Positions 17,464-24,962 are shown, counted from the stretch's first letter. The stretch is 64,000 nt of DNA from Nitratireductor kimnyeongensis (GCF_019891395.1 NZ_CP078143.1:3671001-3735000); one strand, 5' to 3'. Notes: generated by a model from the letters alone, not told the origin. Numbers and translations: made by a program.

Positions 17464-18783
17464 TCAGCGCTCTCCCAGACTTTGGCTGAACTGGGCGGTG
17501 ATCGGCGCCAGAAAATAGCTTATGAGTCGACGATCCCCTGTGATGGCATCGACACTACCAGTCATTCCCGGCCGCAGGGCAAGACGGCCTGCAGACGATT
17601 GCAGCGCATCATCCTCTGGCCTCAGACGCACAACAAACCCCCAACGGCCGCTGCCGCCCACTTCGATCGAGTCGCTCGCTATGTCGGTGACCGTGGCCAT
17701 CATCGTACCAAACCGTTCGGCCGGATATGCATCAAGACGGATGCGTGCTTTTTGTCCAGTTCGCAGGAAGCCACTGTCTTCATTTGAAAACAGAGCTTCG
17801 AATTCGAGCTGGCTGTCATTTGGCACCACCCGCATCAGATCCTGACCGGCCTGGACAACACCGCCGACGGTGGTGACGGCCAGCTGTTCGACGGTTCCCG
17901 ACATCGGCGACCGCAACTGTGTTGCCGCGACCCGTTCCTCCAGAGCTCTGCGGTCCTGCCGCAACGCCGCCAAACGTGCATCAATTTTGTCCCGCTTCTG
18001 CATTGCCCGGTTGTAATTGGCGCTAAAGAGCCCTGCTCGCTGGGCGTTCAGGACGGATGCTTCGGCCCTTGTCTTTGCAATTTCGCGCGCGACAACCTCT
18101 CTTTCGCTTTGAAGATCATCATAGGCAGCACGAACTTTTAGATAGGCTTCACGGGAAGAAATCCCTCGATCCATGAGTTTTTCTGCAGCCTCAAGCCGCT
18201 CCTGCTGGACGATGAGGGCGGTATCCGCACGGGCAACCCTGCCCTGCAGAACGTCCAGAGCCTTTCGATTAACATCCAGACGCGCATCGGCCCCGGCCAA
18301 CCCATCTGCAAAATCCTTGAGTTCGGCTTCGAGAAGGCGCGCCTGCATGGCTTCGTCACCGACTTCTCCCGTCACGATTGGAAGACTTTCCTCTGCGCCG
18401 TTGCGAGCGCCTCCCCCATCGCGCAGCTCAACAAGCGCGGACAGGAAAGCCGCGATACGGACGTTGTCGCGCTTCAACCGAGCTTCTTCTTCGACCACCG
18501 CAAGAAGTTTGGTTTCGGCGGAGGTGGTGTCGAGGGTCAGCAGCAATTCTCCCTTTCTGACACCGACCCCGTCGCGTACGAGGATACTGGTAATGGAACC
18601 GGGATACTCGGCTTGCACCACCTGAACCCTGTCCAGCGGCACGATCCGAACGGAGCCGCGGGCGGTCACCTCGACACGCAGGACGCAGGCCGCAACGAGA
18701 CTGGTCATGAAGATGGCCGTACTCACCAGAACGGTCAGATGCAATGTCGGGGAAGCTGCACCCGAGGTGTCAAACAGGCGCAT
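17464..18783 (-). CDS. HlyD family type I secretion periplasmic adaptor
   Basis: This 439-residue membrane fusion protein has one N-terminal transmembrane helix (about residues 14-34, LTVLVSTAIFMTSLVAACVL), a biotinyl-lipoyl-like strand pair (VVQAEYPGSITSILVRDG), a long alpha-helical hairpin in the middle, and a closing TQLRSPMSGTVEQLAV half-motif followed by beta-barrel domains. This is the adaptor that links an inner-membrane ABC exporter to an outer-membrane TolC channel. Its start overlaps the end of the ABC gene by 14 bases, so the two are coupled. No TolC gene is present, so a shared TolC elsewhere must be used. It exports the product of the gene set, probably the small glycine-rich peptide. 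Confidence 0.92.
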   Translation of the reverse strand: MRLFDTSGAASPTLHLTVLVSTAIFMTSLVAACVLRVEVTARGSVRIVPLDRVQVVQAEYPGSITSILVRDGVGVRKGELLLTLDTTSAETKLLAVVEEEARLKRDNVRIAAFLSALVELRDGGGARNGAEESLPIVTGEVGDEAMQARLLEAELKDFADGLAGADARLDVNRKALDVLQGRVARADTALIVQQERLEAAEKLMDRGISSREAYLKVRAAYDDLQSEREVVAREIAKTRAEASVLNAQRAGLFSANYNRAMQKRDKIDARLAALRQDRRALEERVAATQLRSPMSGTVEQLAVTTVGGVVQAGQDLMRVVPNDSQLEFEALFSNEDSGFLRTGQKARIRLDAYPAERFGTMMATVTDIASDSIEVGGSGRWGFVVRLRPEDDALQSSAGRLALRPGMTGSVDAITGDRRLISYFLAPITAQFSQSLGER

Positions 18784-20491
18784 GATTGGTTCCTGCAGAA
18801 AAATCTATGATCTGATCATGGTGTGCAAAAACATCCGGACGGTGCGTGATCACAACAATCGTCATCTTGTCCCTGAGCCGCATTAACTCCTTCACCATTC
18901 GGCGTTGTGACATTTCATCAAGCGCACTGGTCGGCTCGTCGAGTATGAGGATCGACGGTTGCTGAAGCACCGCCCTGGCGATCGCGATGCGTTGCCTCTG
19001 TCCGCCGGACAAGGCATTCCCCTGTTCTCCCACCGGCGTGTCGAGCCCAAGAGGCAATCGATCGATGAGGTCATCGGCCGATGCGACCCTCAGCGCATTT
19101 CGCAGCATGGCGTCGGGCGCGTTGGCGCATCGCAGCTGCAGATTCTCGCGGAGAGTCCCTGAAAATAGATAGGGATCCTGAGGAACATAAACGATCCGCG
19201 AGCGGACACTCTCCGGTTCGAACTCGCTGAGATCCTCGCCACCAATGCAGATGGCGCCTTCCATCGGCTTGTCCAGACCGGCAGCCAGCCGCCCAAATGT
19301 CGACTTCCCTGCCCCCGACGGCCCGACCACAAGGGTGCAGGAATGCGGCTCGATTACAAGGTTGTAACTGTTCAGGACGAGTGGCTGATCGAGGCCGTAT
19401 GAGAAGGAAACCGAACGAAATTCCAGCCGGGGTTCGAGCCTATTCGGGAGCCGTTTTTTCTCGCCGAACGGTTCACGCTCGCTGCTCAAAATGTCTCCCA
19501 GACGCTGACGCGAGACACGAAGATTCTGCCAATCCTGCCACAGTTTGGAAAACCCGGCGATCGGCGCGGCAACCTTCTCGGCTATCAGTTGAAACGCTAT
19601 GAGTTGCCCCAATGTCAGATCGCCGGCAAACACCTGTTGCGCTCCTACATAGATAACGCCAATGAAAACCCCCTTCTCGCAAATCATCGCCAATTGACCG
19701 CTCACAGCGTTCATCGTGTAGACGCTGCGAGAAGCCTGAAGGGTCTGGGAAAGCGTCTGACGCAAACGCGACAACATCGCGGTTTCCGCTGTCAGTGCTT
19801 TTACGGCTGTCATGCCAGTAAGATTTTCGACCAGCCGCGCCTGATGGCGAGCGCCCGTGTCGAACTGGACACGCAGGCGCTTTCGCAGCACAGGGCCAAA
19901 ACACAGATACAATGCCGCCTGAAGAGGGAGAGCCACGGCCACGACGAGGGTCAGTTTTCCGGAGATCGAGAGCAGGACCGCGACGTAGAGAAAGGTGAAA
20001 AACAGATCCAGTGAAGCGCCAGTTGTCAAACCAACCAAAAAAGCCCGGATGGTGTCCGTCTCTCCAATCCGGGAGAGAGTTTCGCCCACGGGCCATTTCC
20101 GAAAATGGCGCAATGGCAATCGGAAGAGATGATCAAACAGTCGTGTTCCCAGTTCCAAGGTCAGACGGTTTGCGACTGAAACGCCCAGAAATGCCGCAAG
20201 CAGGTTGAAGCAGAGCTGGAAAACGTTAGCACCGATCATAACGATGACGATGACGATCAGCGATGCTTCGCGCTGAAACGGCAATATCCGATCGATCACC
20301 ACCTGAAACACGAAAGGTTCCAGAAGCCCTATCAGCCGCACACAGACAGCTAAAAACGTAAGCTCGGCATATAATGGAATATGCTTGCGCAGCGTCGTGA
20401 GGAACCACGACAGGGGGACACCCTGTTCTTTTGGTGCGAACGGTATCGTCATAGAGGGACCTGTCGAGCGGGCATCCGCGACCGGGGCCAT
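18770..20491 (-). CDS. ABC exporter (fused permease and ATPase) of a type I secretion system, without a C39 peptidase domain
   Basis: This 573-residue half-transporter has a six-helix membrane domain (about residues 25-320) followed by an ATPase domain with Walker A VGPSGAGKSTFGRLAAG, signature LSGGQRQRIAIARA and Walker B ILILDEPTSALDE. The membrane part (LIGLLEPFVFQVVIDRIL, FRLPLRHFRKWPVGETLSRI) is of the HlyB/LapB/bacteriocin-exporter type. Such exporters usually carry an N-terminal C39 peptidase or peptidase-like domain of about 130 residues; here the membrane domain starts almost at once, so leader cleavage, if any, must be done by another enzyme. The start at 20491 has only a weak ribosome site; MTIPFAP at 20452 is an alternative. 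Confidence 0.9.
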   Translation of the reverse strand: MAPVADARSTGPSMTIPFAPKEQGVPLSWFLTTLRKHIPLYAELTFLAVCVRLIGLLEPFVFQVVIDRILPFQREASLIVIVIVMIGANVFQLCFNLLAAFLGVSVANRLTLELGTRLFDHLFRLPLRHFRKWPVGETLSRIGETDTIRAFLVGLTTGASLDLFFTFLYVAVLLSISGKLTLVVAVALPLQAALYLCFGPVLRKRLRVQFDTGARHQARLVENLTGMTAVKALTAETAMLSRLRQTLSQTLQASRSVYTMNAVSGQLAMICEKGVFIGVIYVGAQQVFAGDLTLGQLIAFQLIAEKVAAPIAGFSKLWQDWQNLRVSRQRLGDILSSEREPFGEKKRLPNRLEPRLEFRSVSFSYGLDQPLVLNSYNLVIEPHSCTLVVGPSGAGKSTFGRLAAGLDKPMEGAICIGGEDLSEFEPESVRSRIVYVPQDPYLFSGTLRENLQLRCANAPDAMLRNALRVASADDLIDRLPLGLDTPVGEQGNALSGGQRQRIAIARAVLQQPSILILDEPTSALDEMSQRRMVKELMRLRDKMTIVVITHRPDVFAHHDQIIDFSAGTNHAPV

Positions 20492-20546
20492 GTTATTACA
20501 TGCCCCCGGCCTACTCAGTGCGGATTATTCAGCACCGGTTTCTGTT

Positions 20547-20573
20547 TGTGGCCTAGCCTGGTTTCAGGCCACA
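20547..20573 (-). repeat. Hairpin over the stop codon of the small peptide gene
   Basis: TGTGGCCT (20547-20554) and AGGCCACA (20566-20573) are perfect complements around an 11-base loop, overlapping the peptide stop codon at 20564-20566. There is no T-run, so it is more likely to protect the 3' end of the peptide message from exonucleases or reduce read-through into the exporter genes than to end transcription fully. Confidence 0.6.
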
Positions 20574-20797
20574 GCGCTCTCGATGGCGTCGCCGATAAGA
20601 CCACCGACGGTATTTCCAACCGTGCCGCCGAGCTCGGCGCCCGGCACACTTCCGAAGTAACCACCAATGGCACCGCCGACGAGAGAACCGACAGCTGCGC
20701 CGACAGTGTGGCCCAGACTCTCGCCTTCCGCGCCGCCGCCGCCAAAGCTCACCGGTGCATCAATTCCAAGGTTATCAATCTGAAAATCATCAAACAT
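20564..20797 (-). CDS. Small acidic glycine-zipper peptide, probable secreted precursor (bacteriocin-like)
   Basis: This is a 77-residue peptide beginning MFDDFQIDNLGIDAPVSF. From residue 21 to residue 69 a glycine occurs at every fourth position, 13 in a row (G21, G25, G29 and so on), forming an extended glycine zipper such as GAAVGSLVGGAIGG. It contains no lysine, arginine or cysteine and about nine acidic residues. A GG pair at residues 19-20 after APVSF resembles a double-glycine leader end. The start has AGGGA eight bases upstream; the frame stays open further, but that part overlaps the acyltransferase gene in another frame. It lies between acyltransferase and exporter genes, so I infer it is the exported, perhaps modified product. 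Its function is unknown. Confidence 0.8.
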   Translation of the reverse strand: MFDDFQIDNLGIDAPVSFGGGGAEGESLGHTVGAAVGSLVGGAIGGYFGSVPGAELGGTVGNTVGGLIGDAIESAVA

Positions 20798-20834
20798 TTC
20801 CAATATCCCTATTCCAAATTGCTTTTGAGTATGA

Positions 20835-20876
20835 AGCCGGAAACCGGCTGTTGGACCGGCGAATAATGTTCGCCGG
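20835..20876 (-). repeat. Two hairpins upstream of the peptide gene
   Basis: CCGGCGAA (20856-20863) pairs with TTCGCCGG (20869-20876) around five bases, and AGCCGG (20835-20840) pairs with CCGGCT (20844-20849) around AAA. Both are perfect and lie in the 121-base leader between the acyltransferase stop and the peptide start. They may separate expression of the abundant peptide from that of the enzymes, by processing or attenuation. Confidence 0.65.
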
Positions 20877-20918
20877 TATGCACGCGACGCACGAGGCATC
20901 GGGTGCATTCGTTCAAGC

Positions 20919-21380
20919 CTAGGGCTGATCAACAGCCTCCTGACTTGGATATTCGACCTGGGCCCTGCTCTTCCAGTGTTTGACACTGCGAAGTGCTCCA
21001 CTTGCGTGTCTGCGGACGCTGGTCGCGCGACGGCCAGGAAAAATGTTCTTTCGGAGATCGAAAATGATTTCGCGCGCGGTACCATAGGGCGCAAGAAAAT
21101 CGTTGAAGAACAGTCGGTCGCCGCATCGCCACTCATGGACTCCCAGTGCGCGTCCTGTTTCAAGGACCGTTCGCTCGGTATCCTCGTCCAGAAACGCCCA
21201 ACTGGCGAAACCCGTGGGTATCCCATCAGGAGTGAGATAGAACCGCGCCTGACCGAGACGCAAGGGCGGCAAAATCTCGACCTCCAAATAGCGCTTTAGC
21301 GAAAAATTCCGATGGTTTTCAGAGCGCGCCAGAAGTTCCAGCGCATATCCGACGCCGGAATACAGATCGATCGGCATCAT
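20919..21380 (-). CDS. HlyC-type toxin-activating acyltransferase
   Basis: This 153-residue protein of the RTX toxin acyltransferase family (HlyC, CyaC; GNAT-like fold) is known to move a fatty acyl chain from acyl-ACP to an internal lysine of a secreted toxin. The family plan is clear: YSGVGYALELLARSENHRNF with the catalytic His at H23, then ILPPLRLGQARFYLTPDGIP, GFASWAFLDED, CGDRLFFNDFLAPYG with the catalytic Asp at D94, and a basic C terminus. Its start overlaps the upstream protease stop by four bases (ATGA), so the two are translated together. No RTX toxin is encoded nearby; the only candidate substrate is the small peptide, which has no lysine. Confidence 0.88.
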   Translation of the reverse strand: MMPIDLYSGVGYALELLARSENHRNFSLKRYLEVEILPPLRLGQARFYLTPDGIPTGFASWAFLDEDTERTVLETGRALGVHEWRCGDRLFFNDFLAPYGTAREIIFDLRKNIFPGRRATSVRRHASGALRSVKHWKSRAQVEYPSQEAVDQP

Positions 21381-22501
21381 GGCAGAGCCTCTACAGCGAT
21401 ACGCCCGGGCTCGGCACGCCGGAAATCGGCCGCCACCTGTGGGCAGTGGTTTTCAAACGAGGTGAGAAGGTCAGGAAGTCTTTGGATACAGGCGACCCGG
21501 TGCTCGAAATGCACAGGTTCGCCTTCCTGGCCCCGCTGCCACAGGACATATCCGAGCGGGGTCTGATGACGATCCAATGCCAAAAAGACACAGCGCCCCC
21601 GCATACACTCAAAAAGACAATCATATCGCGAGCCGATGGCTTCATCCGATACCCTCGCCACCGTGTCCTGAAGATCCAGCATCACCAGGCCGCCGATCTG
21701 CCGGTAGAGATTGGCGACCGTTCCGCCCGTGTCGTCGAGCGCCGGCAGTACGTATCGCTGTGGCAGGATGCTCGGGCGATCAAGGAAATCCGCCAAGAGC
21801 GAGGGCGCCTTTGCACCGCTCTTGAAGAGCGAAGCGATTTTTTTGTCTGTCCATTCCTGGAGAATCGCTTGCGCCAACAGCCGTGCTATCGGGTAGTTCC
21901 ACCCGTAGTCATAGACCTCGCTACCGCACTCCTGAGCACTCACGAGCGACCGGAGGTCGTTCCCGAAATAGTTGGAATTGTGGGACACCCAAGCGGATTC
22001 AATGAGTGGTAATAACGAGGGTTGGTTCTCGCGAAGCCACGACAGGAAAAGCCGCTCCCCTAAAAAAGCGCACAATTCGCGCGCCACAGGTGGCATCGTG
22101 CTGCGACCGGAGGCCACAATCTGGAGGGCGTGAGAAAACTCATGCACGACGGTCAGAAGATCCGATGCGGTTTCACGATAGGGACAATTCACGAAGGGTA
22201 AGCCCTTACGCCCCCTGTCATACGTAAAGGCGCGACCTTCCCCACCGGTCTGAACCTCGAAATTCTTCGGCACCCGCAGTCGCACGGTTCGAATCGCGCT
22301 GGATAACTCGGGAAGCACTGCAGCAAGGGCCTGGGCCGCCATCTCCCAGGCAGCCTCTCCGGTCACTCCGACACATCTATCGCCATTCCTTGCTCCCACA
22401 CCGATCAAAAAAATCGGAAGCCTGCGGTCGATCAAGTTTCGGCGAAGTGAGGTTGAATCCAGATTGTTTTCACTTAACCATTTAGAATATATATCAGTCA
22501 T
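21377..22501 (-). CDS. M3-like zinc metalloprotease domain fused to a degenerate HlyC-like domain
   Basis: This 374-residue protein appears to have two domains. Residues 70-250 hold a gluzincin site: VVHEFSHALQ (H120, E121, H124) and a glutamate 25 residues later (E149 in CAFLGERLF), the spacing of M3 peptidases, then DYGWNYPIARLLA, which recalls the M3 C-terminal helices. Residues 264-374 align by eye with the HlyC-type enzyme encoded next: NLYRQIGG against DLYSGVGY, and FLALDRHQTPLGYVLW against FYLTPDGIPTGFASW. The catalytic His and Asp are absent there, so this half is probably a binding or dimerising module. No signal peptide is seen, so it should be cytoplasmic. No clear ribosome site precedes the ATG. 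A leader peptidase role is inferred. Confidence 0.75.
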   Translation of the reverse strand: MTDIYSKWLSENNLDSTSLRRNLIDRRLPIFLIGVGARNGDRCVGVTGEAAWEMAAQALAAVLPELSSAIRTVRLRVPKNFEVQTGGEGRAFTYDRGRKGLPFVNCPYRETASDLLTVVHEFSHALQIVASGRSTMPPVARELCAFLGERLFLSWLRENQPSLLPLIESAWVSHNSNYFGNDLRSLVSAQECGSEVYDYGWNYPIARLLAQAILQEWTDKKIASLFKSGAKAPSLLADFLDRPSILPQRYVLPALDDTGGTVANLYRQIGGLVMLDLQDTVARVSDEAIGSRYDCLFECMRGRCVFLALDRHQTPLGYVLWQRGQEGEPVHFEHRVACIQRLPDLLTSFENHCPQVAADFRRAEPGRIAVEALP

Positions 22502-22813
22502 ATAAATATATTGTATATATTACATTTTCATATGGGTTATGACGTCAATATACATGATGAATTCTTGTTAGCATCATGAGTTTTGTGAAATAAAGCTTCT
22601 AAAGATATTTATAATACCCCGACTGATTGACGATAATCAGCCTATTTCGATGGGGACGATCAGTGACTTGGGAAGGTCCGCATGCCAGGCCCTGAATGAA
22701 CAGCCCTTGTGAGGAACCTGTAGGATTGTGCTTGCGTCCCTCGTTTCGTTGCATATATACGGGCCGCATTCCTGAATGATCAGGTTGAGCATCTGCTGGT
22801 TGGAGAGGACGCC
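22502..22813. other. Divergent intergenic region with a strongly AT-rich half
   Basis: This 312-base gap separates the minus-strand secretion gene set from plus-strand speD. Positions 22480-22620 are very rich in A and T compared with everything around, a sign of a foreign or regulatory segment. On the minus strand TTGACG (22548 to 22543) is a possible -35 box for the protease gene, but no well-spaced -10 box was identified. CATGATG and CATCATG form a loose inverted repeat near 22553-22580. The right half holds the speD promoter. A 51-codon minus-strand frame at 22637-22792 lacks a ribosome site and is not annotated. Confidence 0.5.
22731..22759 (+). promoter_or_regulatory. Putative sigma-70 promoter of speD-speE
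   Basis: CTTGCG (22731-22736), a fair match to the alphaproteobacterial -35 box, stands upstream of CATATATA (22752-22759), giving about 16-17 bases of spacing. Transcription would begin near 22766 and leave a leader of about 50 bases that holds CCTGA and TCAGG as a small hairpin and the ribosome site GGAGAGGA. Confidence 0.5.
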
Positions 22814-23293
22814 ATGTCTCAAGACGCCCTTTTCCAATTGGGGATGGATTCAGTTGTACTGAACACCGCCCAAAAGGAAGAAAGCACCACAGCGCAGCCC
22901 GCATCTGCGGTTTGCGACGATAAGGATCACTTTATCGAAAAGGACGGCGTTCTTTGCGCCGGCTCACATCTCATCGTGGATCTGTTTGAGGCCGAACGGC
23001 TGGACGATCTGCCCTATATCAAGAAGACGCTGATCGACTGCGTGAACGCAGCCGGTGCTACTCTCTTGCATATCCACTTGCACCCGTTCGAGCCGAATGG
23101 CGGGATTAGCGGCGTTGCCGTGCTGGCCGAGAGCCACATCTCGATCCATTCCTGGCCGGAGCGGCAATATGCGGCGCTGGACATTTTCATGTGCGGTGAC
23201 GCAAAGCCCGAGCGGTGCATCGATGTGTTGAGGGACGCATTCGCTCCCGGCCGCATGGATGTGAACGAGCTGTTGCGGGGACGAAACGCGTGA
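22814..23293 (+). CDS. speD: S-adenosylmethionine decarboxylase proenzyme
   Basis: This 159-residue class 1B AdoMet decarboxylase makes decarboxylated AdoMet, the aminopropyl donor for spermidine. The proenzyme cuts itself before a serine that becomes the pyruvoyl cofactor: the site is AESHISIHSWPE, with cleavage between E106 and S107. The histidine and cysteine expected in the mechanism are also seen (H111 and C127 in DIFMCGDA). It is slightly longer at the N terminus than the minimal form, with a non-conserved 35-residue lead. A good ribosome site precedes the ATG, and its stop overlaps the speE start (GTGA). Confidence 0.95.
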   Translation: MSQDALFQLGMDSVVLNTAQKEESTTAQPASAVCDDKDHFIEKDGVLCAGSHLIVDLFEAERLDDLPYIKKTLIDCVNAAGATLLHIHLHPFEPNGGISGVAVLAESHISIHSWPERQYAALDIFMCGDAKPERCIDVLRDAFAPGRMDVNELLRGRNA

Positions 23294-24153
23294 GCGATCG
23301 AAAAACCATATCGGAAACCCTGCATGATGGCATCGGTATGGTTTTCGATGTCGATGAGGTGCTTTACGAGGAAGGAACCGGACACCATCAGCTTTCGCTG
23401 ATCCGTAACCCAATCTTCGGAAAAGTTCTCGTGCTCGATGGCGCGGTACAGGTGACCAGCCGGGACGAGTTCATCTATCACGAGATGCTGGCGCATGTGC
23501 CGCTGGCAGCCCACGGAAACCCCGCCGATGTGCTGATCATCGGCGGCGGTGACTGCGGTGTGGCGGAAGAGGTTCTGAAGCACAAGCGCGTGAGCACCCT
23601 CACCCAGGTGGAAATCGATGCCTCGGTGCTCGATTTCTCGCGCGAACATTTCGCCGACTTCAACGCGCCGGTTTTCGAAGATCCCCGTTTCAAGGTGGAG
23701 ATTGCGGACGGAGCGGTTTTTGCGGCGGAAACGGATAGGCGTTTCGACGTGATTCTCGTCGATTCCACTGATCCCACCGGCCCCGGCGCGGTTTTGTTCA
23801 CCGTCGACTTTTACAGAAACCTGAAGCGCATTCTGCGTCCGGGTGGCATTGTTGTGTCCCAGAACGGTGTTCCCTTTCTTCAGCCTGACGAGTTTTCAAA
23901 GGCGATGAAGGGTCTTTCATCAGTGTTCGAGACAACAAGCTGCTATCTTGTTTCAGTACCCACCTATTTCGGTGGACACATGACGCTGGGCTGGTCGAGC
24001 GACGATCCGAAATCATTGTCGGTCAGCGAGGCCGCGCTCACGGAGCGGATGGCAGGAATCGACACCCGCTACTACACGCCGGCCCATCATCGGGCGTCCT
24101 TTGCCCTTCCGCGTTTCATCGAAACGCTCCTTGAGAACGCCCTGAAATCGTGA
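23290..24153 (+). CDS. speE: Spermidine synthase
   Basis: This 287-residue aminopropyltransferase joins decarboxylated AdoMet and putrescine to give spermidine. Signature segments are GKVLVLDGAVQVTSRDEFIYHEML, here seen around residues 50-75, then VLIIGGGDCGVAEEVLKH for AdoMet binding and VILVDSTDPTGPGAVLFT at the active site. The start is GTG at 23290, sharing GTGA with the speD stop; an upstream in-frame ATG at 23215 lies within speD and gives an unrelated N terminus. speD and speE are therefore coupled and supply one pathway. The glycine-rich loop has GGGDCG where GGGDGG is usual, a small change. Confidence 0.94.
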   Translation: MSDRKTISETLHDGIGMVFDVDEVLYEEGTGHHQLSLIRNPIFGKVLVLDGAVQVTSRDEFIYHEMLAHVPLAAHGNPADVLIIGGGDCGVAEEVLKHKRVSTLTQVEIDASVLDFSREHFADFNAPVFEDPRFKVEIADGAVFAAETDRRFDVILVDSTDPTGPGAVLFTVDFYRNLKRILRPGGIVVSQNGVPFLQPDEFSKAMKGLSSVFETTSCYLVSVPTYFGGHMTLGWSSDDPKSLSVSEAALTERMAGIDTRYYTPAHHRASFALPRFIETLLENALKS

Positions 24154-24156
24154 GGA

Positions 24157-24174
24157 ATGGGCCTGTGGGCCCAT
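24157..24174. terminator. Hairpin between convergent speE and glutathione transferase genes
   Basis: ATGGGCC (24157-24163) and GGCCCAT (24168-24174) form a perfect stem with a four-base loop in the 30-base gap between two convergent genes. The flank is only moderately T-rich (ACTTCTCTCT), so it is a weak bidirectional terminator at best. Confidence 0.45.
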
Positions 24175-24183
24175 ACTTCTCTC

Positions 24184-24819
24184 TCAGCTCCCCTGTCCCG
24201 AAAAGAACGGCACGCTGGCAGCCAGCTCCATATCCAATTGTTGTGCTTTGCGATAGGCAGGGCGAGACTCCAAGCGTGCGAGATAGTCCTTGAAAACCTG
24301 TTTTTCAGGCAGGGCACGCAGGATGTTCATAGTGTAGTTGATCCCGGATCCGAGCTGAGTGTCGGCGGCGGTAAAGCGCTCTCCTGCGGCAAAGGGATGG
24401 TTCTCGAGCCGACGTTCGATATAGGCGAGCATATCGGCAAAAGTGCCGAACGGGTATTCGTTGCTCGTGTAATCCAGCCTCTGCACTTGCGCGCAGATCG
24501 CCGGGTCAAATACCGCATCACAATAAACGAGTGCTGTTAGATAGGTCGCACGGTCCGGGTCGTTTATCGCGGGCGCCAATCCGGTCTGCGAAAACCGGTC
24601 GGCCAGGTAGATGGTTATGGCCGCGCGTTCGGTCACGACCTGCCCGTCATGGACAATGGCGGGAACCTTCTTGCTGGGCTGAATGGTGCGATAGCTCTCG
24701 GGCACCCCCGTGCGCGCGCGGATGTCGATCATCTCCAGTTCATAAGGGATCTTCAGCTCCTCAAGGAGCCAGAGAATGCTGGAGGAGCGCGACCAGGGTG
24801 CATGATAGAAAGTCAACAT
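24184..24819 (-). CDS. Glutathione S-transferase family protein
   Basis: This 211-residue protein has the two-domain cytosolic GST plan. The N-terminal thioredoxin-like half begins FYHAPWSRSSSILWLLEEL and contains the cis-proline segment KKVPAIVHDGQVVTERAAI, which binds the glutamyl part of glutathione; the C-terminal half is helical and ends with a basic, non-conserved tail. A serine or tyrosine near residue 10 could activate the thiol. It is transcribed alone, downstream of the nucleoside transporter terminator. Its substrate is unknown, as for most bacterial GSTs. Confidence 0.88.
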   Translation of the reverse strand: MLTFYHAPWSRSSSILWLLEELKIPYELEMIDIRARTGVPESYRTIQPSKKVPAIVHDGQVVTERAAITIYLADRFSQTGLAPAINDPDRATYLTALVYCDAVFDPAICAQVQRLDYTSNEYPFGTFADMLAYIERRLENHPFAAGERFTAADTQLGSGINYTMNILRALPEKQVFKDYLARLESRPAYRKAQQLDMELAASVPFFSGQGS

Positions 24820-24910
24820 CGAGTATCCCTCTTTTTTGTATCGCCCGACCTTATCACCCCCATCCTGACAGCAGACTGTCAGCAGATTGCCTCGTTCAAT
24901 CGTCCTGATA

Positions 24911-24940
24911 CAAAAAAAAGGCGGCCGAGGCCGCCTTTTC
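24911..24940 (-). terminator. Strong intrinsic terminator after the nucleoside ABC transporter operon
   Basis: AAGGCGGCC and GGCCGCCTT (24918-24937) form a nine-base GC-rich stem with a two-base loop. Read on the minus strand it is followed by a run of T, which ends the transcript of the BMP-family binding-protein gene 23 bases downstream of its stop. The plus-strand side also has four T, so it can work in both directions. Confidence 0.9.
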
Positions 24941-24962
24941 GCTCAAACAGTGGTGGGTTGCC

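Noticed and set aside
20564..21226. Reading the small peptide as the C-terminal end of a 220-residue protein
   Set aside because: The upstream part overlaps the HlyC-type gene in another frame and the hairpins, and is arginine-rich; the ATG at 20797 has a good ribosome site and a plausible leader.
22682..22699. Five-codon frame (MPGPE) with a GGGAAGG site upstream of speD, like an upstream regulatory frame for AdoMet decarboxylase
   Set aside because: It lies upstream of the likely speD promoter (22731-22759), so it would not be on the speD message.
22637..22792. A 51-codon minus-strand frame upstream of the peptide gene set, considered as a second small peptide
   Set aside because: No ribosome site, overlaps the speD promoter, and its sequence has no feature in common with the glycine-zipper peptide.
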